From Rodentolepis nana (taxonomy: Eukaryota; Platyhelminthes; Cestoda; Cyclophyllidea; Hymenolepididae), in the NCBI GenBank assembly GCA_900617975.1, contig UZAE01013378.1, positions 1 through 23,128 on the forward strand: a DNA stretch of 23,128 bases, read 5' to 3'. Positions within the stretch are counted from its first letter, which is position 1. Each line of letters opens with the position of its first letter. Positions 11,035 through 21,625 of the stretch are shown here, one piece after another. The position numbers were made by a program, and so were the translations under genes. The notes under the pieces are model-generated. The model saw only the letters and a list, made by a program, of their open reading frames with translations, did not search any database and was not told the DNA's origin.

Positions 11035-11867
11035 TTTCGATACTAGTGTTAGAATTGGCATGCACGCCTTGTATCACGAATTGGTGAATATGCTTGACAT
11101 TTTACAATTATAACCTCAAAACGACCTTACTTGCAAAAGTAAGAAAAAGACTATTTGGATAGTAGTAAAAACGTAGCTCTCTTGGGAACGCAATTTTTAC
11201 TCGCTAATGGTAGGACAAAATCTCTCAGTCCAAATAAACCATTCATTAGCATATAACTACAGAGGCAATGCTTCTCCGAAAGTTGTTCCCAGTGGAGTTA
11301 AAGGGTAGTAATTGATAAGGTTGATCACCTTTTTAATGCCAATTTTAAGGCATTTTTCATGCACAATTAAATCGACGTTGCCAGATACGATCGATTTGGC
11401 AGTGGAAAAAGCCGAGAGTGCAGGAAGTAACATCAACAAGTTAAAAAACAAGTAGCAGATAGAATCCTACACAAATTCCCACTCCCATTGGTTAACAAAT
11501 GTTAAAATTTACACTAAATTTGTATTCCTCAATTCAGATAGGTTATTAAATTGATAAATGAGTTTAGATGGAACCTAATGACATACTCTATGCACAAGAA
11601 AACAACAAATACGCACTGCTTCACCTTGACGCATTAATAAATTTCTCAACAAAGAGTAAAGTGGTAAATATAGAAATAGATTTGTGGAAGAAAATTGAAT
11701 TAAAGGAATCTTTGGTACATTTGCACTTAGAACCACTCTTAATGGATATAGTTTACTGCATTAAAGTTTCCATTTCAAGATTTCATACCCACGTTTTCGG
11801 GAGTGTTCTTGTCCGAAATGTTTAGAGCTTATTGGAAAGTCAATTCAGTTGTACTGTCATTCGTGTT
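11035..11867. other. Inter-element DNA, no gene recognised
   Basis: AT-rich sequence. A plus-strand frame of 85 codons at 11568-11825 starts with ATG (MEPNDILYAQENNKYALLHL) and has a soluble, protein-like composition. Its length is within chance expectation, it has no promoter or splice support, and I recognise no family. Confidence 0.4.
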
Positions 11868-11881
11868 ATCTCAATGAATTA

Positions 11882-12246
11882 GGGGTGTGCGATAGACTTA
11901 CCTCCAAGTGGTGCACCCTGGTTGTGGTGCACCCTGGGCAACGTATACTCATACGGCAAAAAACGTCAATTACCTGGCAGTTGACTTCAAACTACCATGA
12001 TCCCATCAGCAGTTATCTTCTGACTTCAAACTACCATGACCCCACTGTATGTTCTAGTCAACCACTTCTACAGTACTCACCTTACCCTACTCTCTATTAT
12101 TGTGTCTGTCTCTTTTACATCAGCAAATCACTCTTCGGACCCCCTCTTAAATTTTTCTCACTTTGATGTTTCTCCCCTCTGTGAAGTTCGAAGTCAGATA
12201 AGGTCTAATGATAACTAACAAAACGCCTGCCATTTGAAGTAAATAA
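11882..12246 (+). mobile_element. SINE-like retroelement, copy 4 (with internal duplications)
   Basis: This is the longest copy, flanked by a perfect 14 bp direct repeat, ATCTCAATGAATTA, at 11868-11881 and 12247-12260. Two internal tandem duplications explain the extra length. GTGGTGCACCCTGG occurs at 11908 and 11924 (16 bp step), and GACTTCAAACTACCATGA occurs at 11983 and 12022 (39 bp step). Its 3' block reads ATAACTAACAAAACGC, shared with copy 7 but not with the copies reading TATCATAACGCC, so copies 4 and 7 look like one subfamily. The CACGTG core is altered to CAAGTG. Confidence 0.93.
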
Positions 12247-12260
12247 ATCTCAATGAATTA

Positions 12261-13652
12261 TGCCTTTCTCATTTGCAAGGGCAATCAGCGTTGACTACCC
12301 AAGTTGACAGAGAGATCGGATTCATGGTGCACGTGTTCTGAACTAAAGCCTTTGGAAAATTTTCAAGTGAATTTCTACGTTTTGTTCTAAAACCCGGCTT
12401 TTAGACATAATTCAGTTGAGCACAGTAAGCGGTATTGCTCATAATTAATTGACCCGTTGAAATAGCTTCGAAATCATCAGGTTGAGTAAATTTAATTAGC
12501 TATTACCACAAAGGGGGTGTGCGGGCATGACACTGACTTAAAGATGATTGCAATGACGATTGCTATAACAAAATTATAGGACTTTATCTCAATGTAGACA
12601 TTAATCAGACGAATTCTTGATAGGCCGTAACACAGAACAGAACACTAGACAAAAATTTCTAAGTACAGAAGTAAAGGTATCTGAATGAAGCTTCTATTAA
12701 CGCCTCTCTAGCTGAAGAGTGCTTCCCGAAATCTATGTATCAGTGCGGATTTTCGTGCTTTGATGCAAAGAAAATATTTCGAGGAGAGAAATGCGAAAGT
12801 CGTATATATAACCGTTGTCACTGTGTGGCAAGTATATGTGAAGTAGGGAGTGCGTTTTGCACATCAGGTATTTAAATATAAAAAGGGGGGGGGGGAGAGA
12901 GTTACAGCATCCCCATGTTAATCCAACGACACTTCACTGGCTGTCATGCCAAATTATAGACCACAGGTTCCTTAATGATTTAAGAAACAGACTGATAGCT
13001 ATACATAATTAATAGTAACTAGTCTGTTTATTAATAAGGGAAATATATGTTATACCAATAGGAAAAGTCGATGAAAAGCTGATGCTGAGTGGAAGTAGTT
13101 TTAGTAAACAGTACGAAGATCATTCCATGGATTTTACTTCTCACCTCGAAAGAGTAATCGGTACTCATGTTAAAGTTGATGATGGCAGTCTGATAAGTGA
13201 CACTCGTCTTATACAAGACTTAAAGAAATCGGAAATTTGATAAAGGTATCTCTGTTGATCATTGGGATCGAGGTACAGTCAGTGAACACGACTTGAATTT
13301 CAAATGCGGGTTAAATCTCACTAGTTCCCAAGTTACGAATTACTTAATATGTAAACTGAAGAATTCGCAAAATATTGAATGGTTCTCAATTGTAAAACAA
13401 TTGCTCTGAATAATTGTCGGAAGTAGAATTGTTCCCCATTGACTCATTCGTTGAAGGAGACTCGGAATCAACCAGATGATAATTGTTGGTTGGTGATTGG
13501 GCATTAAAGCCCTGAGGTAGGTTAGACAATGTGAAAATTAAGCTGTCCAGAATTCAGGCCTCAGTAGAATGGATGGGACAAAGTGGTCACTGTGTGAAAA
13601 CATGCCCTATGAGACGCCTAACGGCAAGCCAACCAGGTAACAATAAGCGTTT
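12261..13652. other. Inter-element DNA, no gene recognised
   Basis: AT-rich unique sequence. A run of eleven G sits at 12885-12895, just after an AT-rich TATTTAAATATAAAAA. A TATATATAAC lies near 12803. No open frame or splice structure links these to a gene. Confidence 0.5.
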
Positions 13653-13667
13653 TTCTCACATCATTTA

Positions 13668-13981
13668 TTTATTTATTTAAAATGGCAGACGTTTTGATAG
13701 TTATCATTAGCCCTTTAGCTGACTTCGGGCTTCACAGGGGGGAGGAACATCAAAGTAACAGAAAGTCGAGGAATGGGGAACAGAAGAGTGGTTTACAGTT
13801 GTAAAAGAGACAGACACAAAGGCAGAGAAACGGTAGGATGATTACTGTGGAAGTGGTAGAATATGGCATCCAGTGGGGTTATTGTAGTTTGAAGTCAACT
13901 GCCCATTGATAGACTTTTTTGCCGTATGAGTATACGTTGCCCAGGGTGCACCACGTGGAGGTAAGTCTATCGCACACCCCC
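13668..13981 (-). mobile_element. SINE-like retroelement, copy 5
   Basis: Full-length minus-strand copy, tail on the left as an ATTT ladder and head on the right with CCACGTGG intact. The flanks carry a 15 bp duplication with one mismatch, TTCTCACATCATTTA (13653-13667) and TTCTCACAACATTTA (13982-13996). The end of the duplication merges with the ATTT tail, so the left boundary could move a few bases. The 3' inverted repeat is nearly intact (TTGATA-GT-TATCAT). Confidence 0.93.
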
Positions 13982-13996
13982 TTCTCACAACATTTA

Positions 13997-15751
13997 GCTG
14001 GTATTAATTTTTTGCTAACTAAACTCTTTTGCCAAAGCACATTCAACAACTCGGTAGATTGTTATCTTGAAACTAAAATTTGGCCTAGCGACATGTTAAA
14101 CCATGTACTTAAACCTAAAATCGAGAGTTCATCTTCCACATATCACTAATAACCCTTAATTAAGTTGCAGTGTCTTCTTAAAGGTTCTACCCACTGTGAC
14201 CAGAAAAGAAATATTGGGATCTTATTTCTAATCTTCGCACTATTGAAGTAAGACTGTTAGGACAATTTGAATGAATCCTGATGTTGTTCAAATAATAGTG
14301 GGGCAAAATATATTTAAAATGAATGTCTCAGTAGTAAAATGAAGGTCATCTGCGATCCTTTAAGCTCACTACATTAGTATCAGACCGTCGAAATTGTCGA
14401 CAATTACTGCAATTTCTAAATATGGGGTACAATTGCACTGGTTCTAAACAGTAAATAAAGGAGGATAAAAGAAGCGGATTGATTCAGGGTTTCAAAAAGC
14501 CCACTATACTTCATTCATTGAATCTGCGTTTTGCTATGGCAAGATCAGGTTCCAAAAGTCCGAACTCACTAATCAAAATGTAACATTAGGTACTGGCTGA
14601 TTTAAATGTTAATTCCATTTCACTTTTATGCCTAAAGTTCTCAATGTGTCCTCTGATTCTAACTTAATCAGATTGTCCGTGTAGGGTTCGAATCAGTCTA
14701 TAAACTTGGGTAAATACCATTTCGACGACTGCATTCCTTGAACATTACTTCGAGTTGAAATGAATGGAAAGATGCCACGAATGCTAGTTTTCATATAACA
14801 TTAATATCCCAATCCCGTGAGGTTTAAAAGGAAACAGCCTTTCGGAAGTGACTTGAATTTAAGGCCTAGGTTTGAATCTTTTTAACCGTCAGCAAAACAG
14901 TGCCAAAACTCGTGAATATTCCAATACAGTTACCTAAAGCTGATCTTCTTTATGGAAATCTTATAATTTTGCAAAATGGAGTTTTGCTACGTTAATTGGA
15001 TACAAATTTGGGCTTGGGTGCGCACAAGTTAGCAGTATTTTCATAACTGGTTAAATGGTGCATGAAACCGTTTCCTTGATTCGATTTTACACCAACTGGA
15101 GGCGAAAGTTCCCTTCTCAAATGAGTACATTACGTATCTAAGTGGGTGTTATTTTTTGTTTATATCCATTCATCATGGCGCCAGTCATGTAAAATGAAGC
15201 ACATTTTTATTAAAAAATTAACTTAAAATATAAGTGCTTACACTGGACAAATTTTCGAATGAGACGGACTTCTAATAAATAAATTTGTTTATATTATTTA
15301 ATTAGCTAATTTTGCGTTAATTTTGTTAATCTTGACAACCCTGTTTAGATTGAAATTCAAGGTGTTTATTTATACCGCTTGAGGATCGAAAATCAATATT
15401 AGTATTCGAAGTGGTCGCATTAAGCTCCTGTCAAGTAGGAAAAAAAACATTTCATGTGTATTTAATTCCCTTTTTTTTCATATATTTTTGCGCTTTCTCT
15501 CAAACTAAGATGAACATATTGTAAAAGAAAACATTGCTTCCCAAACGGATCCCCGGAAGTTTATTGTTTGCACAACTTGATAAATTGCTTATTTCGAAAA
15601 TTAATTTTAATTAAATTATGTAATAAATATCTTCAAGCGCCTGGTTAGCTATTATGAAGAAAGTTCTTATGAGTTCCTTGTGCTCCGAATTTAACAGCTG
15701 CATATTCGGTCTCAGTAACATAGTAGAGGATTGGATATTAGCTACAAAATG
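13997..15751. other. Inter-element DNA, no gene recognised
   Basis: AT-rich unique sequence. A perfect 14 bp palindrome, AATTGTCGACAATT, lies at 14392-14405. A B-box-like GGTTCGAATCA lies near 14687, but no A-box precedes it at tRNA spacing. No supported gene. Confidence 0.5.
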
Positions 15752-16048
15752 ATTTATTTTAATCACGTGGCAGGCTTTATGATAGTTATCATTAGCCCTT
15801 TAGTTGCCGTTGGACTTCACAGAGGGGTGGAACATCAAAGTCACAATAAGTCAAGGGGGGTACAGTGGAGTGATTCACAGGCATGATAGTAGAGAAAAAG
15901 GAAAGGTGCGTACTGTGGCGGTGGTGGAATATGACACACAGTGGATAGTTTGGAGTCAAAAGTCAACTGCAGGTTTTTAGACTTTTTTGCCGCGTGAGTA
16001 TACGTTGCCCAGGGTACACCACGTGGAGGTAAGCCTATCGCCCACCCC
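15752..16048 (-). mobile_element. SINE-like retroelement, copy 6 (no target duplication seen)
   Basis: Full-length minus-strand copy by its two ends: an ATTTATTTTAATC tail on the left and CTATCGCCCACCCC on the right. It keeps the perfect 3' inverted repeat ATGATA-GT-TATCAT (15779-15792) and the CACGTG core, but its GTGCAC is altered to GTACAC. Alone among the eight it shows no convincing flanking direct repeat. Only GATTTA on the left and GATTGA on the right resemble each other. Either the target site has decayed or one flank was lost or rearranged. Confidence 0.88.
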
Positions 16049-16054
16049 ACCGAT

Positions 16055-18180
16055 TGAGCCACGGAAGAAACAACTATTATGGTTCGCGGAAATGAGGTCA
16101 CTTTCATCATTTATCATAATGGCCCTTGTGATTAAACAATTTGTTATTAACGAGCGGATCCATTTCAGGCTTCTGCCTATAAAAAAAAGATAGGATGAAT
16201 TTTGAAAAGGAATTCTGTAAGTGGTGGTAATTGTGCCATCCCCTTAATCATTGACTGTCAATTAAGAGGACAATTTAAAGCGCCACGGTCTTTTATTAAA
16301 CGGCACTTTGATTTCAACTTCAAAGGATATTATATATTTCAAGTTTATAGTGAATGTCTCCTATATATATTTCTGATCATTTTCATTTATGGCAATTATA
16401 TTAGATTTAAAAGGTCCTGTGAAAGCGGATAAACGCTAACTGTTCAGCTAGTATCTCTTTAGCTTCCGTTAAATCAACTTGCTAAGTAAAACATCGCTTA
16501 ACCCAGAATTCAGTCTGTTCCCTATATGGCTCTACAATAAAATTATTTTTGGGATAGAACTGCGCTACGTGGTGCATTAAGTCTAAAAGAACTATATGTC
16601 TGTAATTCGACTACTGCCGGCTGAGGTCGCAGCCTTAAGGTCAGTGTGACACGCTCTGCGACACAAAATTTATGACAGGAAATGAGCTAACTTTTAGAGG
16701 TCGTGTAAAATTAGTTTGAAATTAGTCAATTGGTTTCAAGGTCACTCATGAAGTTGCTAAACTTTAGAATGAGAAGTTCCTGGGTGGCTTAAATACAATG
16801 TTACTTTAACGACAGGTATATGTTCATATTAAACTCATAAAATCAGCGAAGAATAAACTTAGCAAACTTATTATGGTTAATAGTAGATCGGTTGCTTTGT
16901 AGAATGATCAGAAATCCAACTTTATTTGTTGTCACTTTGTGAAGGAAGCGCTTGATTAAAATACTATTTGAGTCGAAGGGGCATAGATGAGCACAATGGT
17001 TATCAAGCAATACAAAATTCCATCTACGAGCAGTCAGAAAAAAATGAGGGCCCAACTAGGCGTTCTGTTTTCAGGCGTTGAAGAATTTGATCCTACATCC
17101 CAATTTGAGGTTAATGAATAAACTAAAATCCTCACCTTGAAGGGATTAAAGTCAGTACTGGAAGACAGTACTTATGTTGGTAGTATTAACCATAGTGAAA
17201 CTGGAACCAACTTAACCTAAAGATAGTATGTTAGTAATGATCCCAACTCATTCGTCGGACTCCAAATAAATATCCGCAGCATTCCATTTACGCATCATCC
17301 TCAGTAAATAGTCGGAGTTTGCACATCCTAAAGTCTACTTCTTTTAGTCGCCTCCAGCCTCCGCACATTGCCTATCATGTTTCTTTGCTCCCATCAATTG
17401 AAAATCACTAAAATTTAAAACAAATAGAACTTGAGCATTCACTTCTCGAATCCTTTATGAACTCGATTGCAAAGGAGGGTGAATGAAAGCTTTCTTCCTC
17501 GGGGAAACCTTTATTAGGAAATAAAAAGCATAGAGAGAGAGCGTGAACCTCTCAACTAATGGTTCATCAGATAGAATTGGTTGGAACGAATAGAGCAAAA
17601 TTAAAACGAAAACTTTATGAAAATCCAAGGGAGAGAGGAGCCTAATATGCTGTAGATTTCTAAATTTGAGCAAAGTGATAAATGAATTAAGTTGGCAAAA
17701 GTGAATAAGGTCCAAGGTCACTGCAGGCTATTTCGAGGTTTCGAGGACTATTTATTTATTCCAGGGGAAAGTTCTCCGTCACTTCGTTGGTTTCTTTTTA
17801 AAAAATGCATTTTTAAAACTTTCAAACTGGGGCTATGACATTTAAAACAAGGTAGAGCTTCCTACTGTTGACTCATGGTGCACCAGCTTCATGCAAGTAT
17901 ACTTGGTCGCCCACGTTCTAGAGCTATTTTTTAAGTGACAAATAAAGTCTTGTAAACATTCGATTTCTCTCATTTCTGATCGGCATTACAACAAAAGTTG
18001 CTGTTAAAGAGGAGATAAAAAATTTCACCTTATAGCTATTAATTGCACTCGCATTAAGGCTATTTCACGTTTTAATTATATTTTTTGTTTATTTATATAG
18101 TCAGTAAACAGTATACTAGTCGGCTTAGCGGATGGATAGCATTAATGCCTTTAATTGAGGGTGAGAAAAGGGTGCCACTT
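16055..18180. other. Inter-element DNA, no gene recognised
   Basis: AT-rich unique sequence. Minor palindromic words are AGTACTG-GAAGA-CAGTACT at 17154-17172 and AAAAATGCATTTTT at 17801-17814. Open frames here are short, and the two longest (minus strand, 16843-17055 and 17455-17721) match nothing I know. Confidence 0.5.
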
Positions 18181-18188
18181 AAGCGGAA

Positions 18189-18258
18189 TTCAGACTTTCT
18201 CCCCCCCCTCCCCCCCCCCCCCCCNTTCAGACTTTCCCCCCCCCCCCCCCCCCCCCCC
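18189..18258 (+). repeat. Poly-C tract with an embedded N and duplicated flank (assembly seam)
   Basis: Two long C runs, roughly 18201-18224 (interrupted by one T) and 18236-18258, flank a single N at 18225. The ten bases TTCAGACTTT occur before each run (18189 and 18226, a 37 bp step). The likely reading is one poly-C tract read with slippage and joined imperfectly by the assembler, though a real tandem duplication is possible. Open frames translated across it are artefacts of proline and proline-like codons. Confidence 0.8.
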
Positions 18259-18586
18259 ACTTTTTATTATTCAGTCCAATTTGGGAGGAAAGTATTGTTT
18301 TCTATCTTGTCAACTGAGAAAGAGGATTCAGTTACACTACCAGAATCAAGAGGATTTCTATTAGAAATACATGTTATTAGGCTTATATCTTAGAATGACG
18401 CTAATCCCACCAATTAGGTAGCTTTGAGTGTCTAGAAAGCCCAATGCTAAATTAGTAATCTTCCTAAAAGTTAACCGGAATAGCGGACTTCCCCAACAAG
18501 AGATCACAATGGGTTAAGTAGGAACGCTTGCATAGCCAATATGAATTACGGAGGTGACAGATCTCTCTGCATTCTATTAGCAATAA

Positions 18587-18853
18587 GGGGTGTGCGATAG
18601 ACTTACCTCCACGTGATGCATCCTGGGCAACGTATACTCATACGGCAAAAGGTCTATTAACCGGGGGTTGACTTCTCACTTCAAACTACCATGACATCAC
18701 TGTATGTCATATTCGACCACTTTCACTCTTCTGTCCCCACCCCATCTCGACTTTTTCCCCTTTGATGTTCCTTCCCCTCTGTGAAGCCTGAAGTCAACTA
18801 AAGGGCCAATGATAACTAACAAAACGCTTGCCATTTGCTATAAATGAAATAAA
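18587..18853 (+). mobile_element. SINE-like retroelement, copy 7 (internal deletion)
   Basis: Both family ends are present, flanked by a perfect 12 bp direct repeat, TATTAGCAATAA, at 18575-18586 and 18854-18865. It is the shortest copy because about 70 bp of the C/T-rich middle is missing: the ATTCGACCACTTTCA segment runs straight into CTCTTCTGTCCCC. The head has GTGATGCATCC in place of GTGGTGCACC. It shares the 3' wording ATAACTAACAAAACGC with copy 4. Confidence 0.93.
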
Positions 18854-18865
18854 TATTAGCAATAA

Positions 18866-20333
18866 TCAATCAAGGTAATCAATAATCTATGATTATAACC
18901 TTCAGAGGTATTAGTTAGTGTGCATGCTCCACAACACTTACCGCTGGGATTTGGATGGTATTTTACAGGCTAGGATAATTAGATTGTATGAACTTTCTGG
19001 GTGAGGTGTCCGTTTTCCTTTCAAATCTGAAGACCAAAATGTAAGCCGCGAAAGCAATATTTAATTACAACCCAATTAAATGAAATCGCGTTTTCAATCA
19101 CCGTCAAAAAGAGTTGAGACAGGCTAGACCGACTATAATAACTGAATAACCCTTTGTTTAAGTACGGAAAATCGTGAACGAGAAGATATTCAGTAGGCCA
19201 GTTGATGAGTTGTTAAATTTAATTTTCAGAGCAACGCATTAAGTGCTTTCTGTACAATTCGAATCGACAAAGTTAAGTGAAGTGGGAATCTATGATCGCT
19301 TGACTTTTGCTGGCTACTAAATCTCAACAATATTCTCTGGTTGAATCCTCCTGTTTAAGGTTGTTTCTTAAATTAGCTAAAGTGCTTCAGCAGTATTGTG
19401 AGAAACAGAATGTGTGGAATGAATAGCGGTTTTTATAGCTTATGGGCATGGATATAAAGCTTAGCCCTAAAATACATTTTAGGGCAACGACTATTGATTT
19501 CTGGTTGGGCGATAAGCAACACGACCTTACCTTCTAGACTTTTCGATCGTGCTTAAGATTTGCTGGTTCAACCACGCCAGTGTTGTGCATTACACAGATT
19601 TTACTCTATGAAGGTCCAAGATATCTTCAGTGGGTAGAACCCGGCCAGCTCTTGTTTTCTAACAATAATTATTTGATCCATCTTAGTTGATAAAGAAGTC
19701 CAGATCTTTAATCCTTGCTGGTTTAGCTATTGTTTTATTGAATAGAAATGTACTTTCAATGTTATAGAAAATCGGTTTACTATGTAACAAACTAGAAGAA
19801 TTTGTCACTTAGATTTGACCTTCACTAAAATAATTGCAAGGAAAAAATATCGATAAAAATTATCAGATCGATAAAACCTAAATTATAGCACTAAGGTGAA
19901 AAATATTATTATTTAGAAATAAATACTAGCAACCTTAGCTTTCACCACATCTCAAGATAGAATACCAACAGATCTTTCAAAGGCGAATGGCTTGGGAACC
20001 GTTACTCCCGGTTCATATAAGTTATTAAATGAGGTCATGCACTTATCCTGTCATTTTAAACTATGGTGACCTTCGAGGTCAAGCCAAGTTAATAAGACCG
20101 TGGATGAGTATATCTATAGACAATTTTGAAGTAATAGATTGGGAAAAAAGATACAAAAAATTCAAAGTAAACATAATTAAAATAAAGCGCTCAAACAAAA
20201 TTAGTTAAACCAATAATTTCTCGATTTTACTTTACACTCACTTCATTTTTTTACATCATGTCGATTGATTATTTGATTTCCTCTTAATTTGGCAAAAAAA
20301 TTGAAACTTTTCTTATTCACATCGCTCTATATG
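18866..20333. other. Inter-element DNA, no gene recognised
   Basis: AT-rich unique sequence with no supported gene. The only notable structure is the perfect inverted repeat listed separately at 19464-19485. Confidence 0.5.
19464..19485. repeat. Perfect 10 bp inverted repeat with 2-base centre
   Basis: GCCCTAAAAT and ATTTTAGGGC are exact reverse complements separated by AC. As RNA or single-stranded DNA this would form a 10 bp hairpin. It is isolated: no open frame or T-run terminator adjoins it, and its role is unknown. Confidence 0.7.
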
Positions 20334-20346
20334 TCAAAGGAATATT

Positions 20347-20665
20347 TATTTCAAATAGCAGGCGTTTTAATAGCTATCTTTAACCAATTAGCTGACTTTA
20401 GGCTTCACAGAGGGAAGGTTCATCAAAGTAGCAGAAAGTCGAGGGGAAGGGAACAGAAGAGCGATTCATAGATGTAAAAAAGGCAGACAGACACAAAGGT
20501 AGAGAAAAAGGTGAGATGAGTACTGTGAAAGGGGTCGAATATGACATACAGTGGGGTGATGGTAGTTTGAAGTCAGAAGCCAAGTGACGGTTGATAGACT
20601 TTTTACCGTACGAGTTTACGTTGCCAGAGTGCACCACGTGGAGGTAAGTCTATCGCACACCCCCA
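20347..20665 (-). mobile_element. SINE-like retroelement, copy 8
   Basis: Full-length minus-strand copy with ATTTATTTC tail on the left and CGCACACCCCC on the right. It is flanked by TCAAAGGAATATT (20334-20346) and TCAAAGAAATATT (20666-20678), 13 bp with one mismatch. The 3' inverted repeat is decayed (TTAATAGCTATCTT) and the head has GTTGCCAGAGTGCACC with a lost base, so this is an older copy. The CACGTG core is intact. Confidence 0.92.
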
Positions 20666-20839
20666 TCAAAGAAATATTGGAATGAGTAGTATATTCATGT
20701 TTTTTAAAAGACATGGGGAAAAAATTCTGGGATATAAACAATAATCACTTATCTCAAGAACGTCAGAGTCGCATGCAGATTCTCTGAATTTTTTCCCCAA
20801 AGAGGGGTAATTTTATTGGATCATCTCGTAGCCCCACAG

Positions 20840-20975
20840 GTGCTATGGATAAAGTAATTGTGCGTAAAGTTGAAGTGCATGTACCCAGTGAGAGAAATGG
20901 TCAACCCCTCCTGTTCAATTGGGCCAGTAATGGTTGTGGCCACATTCAAGTTTCTCAGCGGAGAGACTGCATGAG
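20840..20975 (+). CDS. Candidate exon, unknown protein
   Basis: An acceptor-like GCCCCACAG ends at 20839 and a donor-like GTAACC begins at 20976. Between them one frame is fully open, with an ATG at 20845 and 43 codons starting MDKVIVRKVEVHVPSERNG and including LLFNWASNGCGHIQV. About 35 percent of codons start with G, the bias usual in real coding sequence. The antisense strand is also open for 104 codons across the segment, a common shadow of true coding DNA. I do not recognise the protein. It could be a first coding exon from the ATG or an internal exon with phase-2 entry. The acceptor has only a short pyrimidine tract and 43 open codons alone are not significant. It lies between SINE copy 8 and the LINE tail. 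Confidence 0.3.
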
Positions 20976-21155
20976 GTAACCCTTCTACAAAGGCTTTTTC
21001 AGATTGACTTGGGGGGGGGGTATTGTTATTGTTTCCACTGCCTATATTGCTTACATAAATAAATAGATCAAAATCAATTTTTATCCAGTTTTTAACAGGT
21101 ATCCACTTTCTTATTTCTCGGCGAATAAAGTGCACCGTTTAGAACCTCGAATAAT

Positions 21156-21583
21156 ATTTATTTATTTCAAATGGCAGGCTTTATGATATTTATCATTAGC
21201 CCTTAATCTTTGACTTCAGCTTCCCCCATGGGTAGGGGGTACATATATAGCAGTTAACTAATAGCAGTTCATTACACCCAGGGGTGGGGGGTGCATATAT
21301 AGCAGTTAATTAATAGCAGTTCATTCTATCATTAGCCCTTAAACTTTGACTTCAGCTTCCCCCAAGAGGGGGTGGGGTACATACATGTAGCAGTTAATTA
21401 ATAGCAATTCATTAGCTGTCTTCTTGCGGCAGTTAATTAATAGCAGTTCATTAGCAGTCTTCTTGCTTAACAGTATCTCTGGCTTTCCGTCCTTGTCTTT
21501 AGAGCTGGATTACATTTATAGCGGTTAATTAATAGCAGTTCATTAGCAGTCTTCTTGCTTCCCCGTACTCTGCTTTCAGCTCA
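21156..21583 (-). repeat. LINE 3'UTR repeats (blocks A, B and C)
   Basis: Block A, TATCATTAGCCCTTAA plus CTTTGACTTCAGCTTCCCCC as written on the plus strand, occurs at 21191 and 21327. Block B, AGCAGTTAATTAATAGCAG with the TTAATTAA palindrome, starts at about 21249, 21301, 21389, 21428 and 21520, sometimes with one base changed. Block C, TAGC(A/T)GTCTTCTTGC, starts at 21413, 21452, 21544 and 21585. Steps of 39 bp (B) and 39 and 41 bp (C) occur among longer ones. CCCCC/GGGGG hairpins follow each block A. Confidence 0.8.
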
Positions 21584-21625
21584 TTAGCTGTCTTCTTGCT
21601 TCCCAGTATCTCTGGCTTTCTTGCT

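Noticed and set aside
14685..14700. B-box-like GGTTCGAATCA as a second tRNA relic
   Set aside because: No A-box upstream at tRNA spacing, and no paired arms.
18085..18393. 102-codon proline-rich frame across the poly-C tract
   Set aside because: It crosses an N and a slippage-prone homopolymer, so its length and frame are not reliable.
283..20637. Open frames of 60-90 codons inside SINE copies (for example 283-525, 9540-9728, 12036-12218, 15841-16110, 20398-20637)
   Set aside because: They recur only because the repeat recurs. Different frames are open in different copies, on both strands, and stops or indels break each one in other copies.
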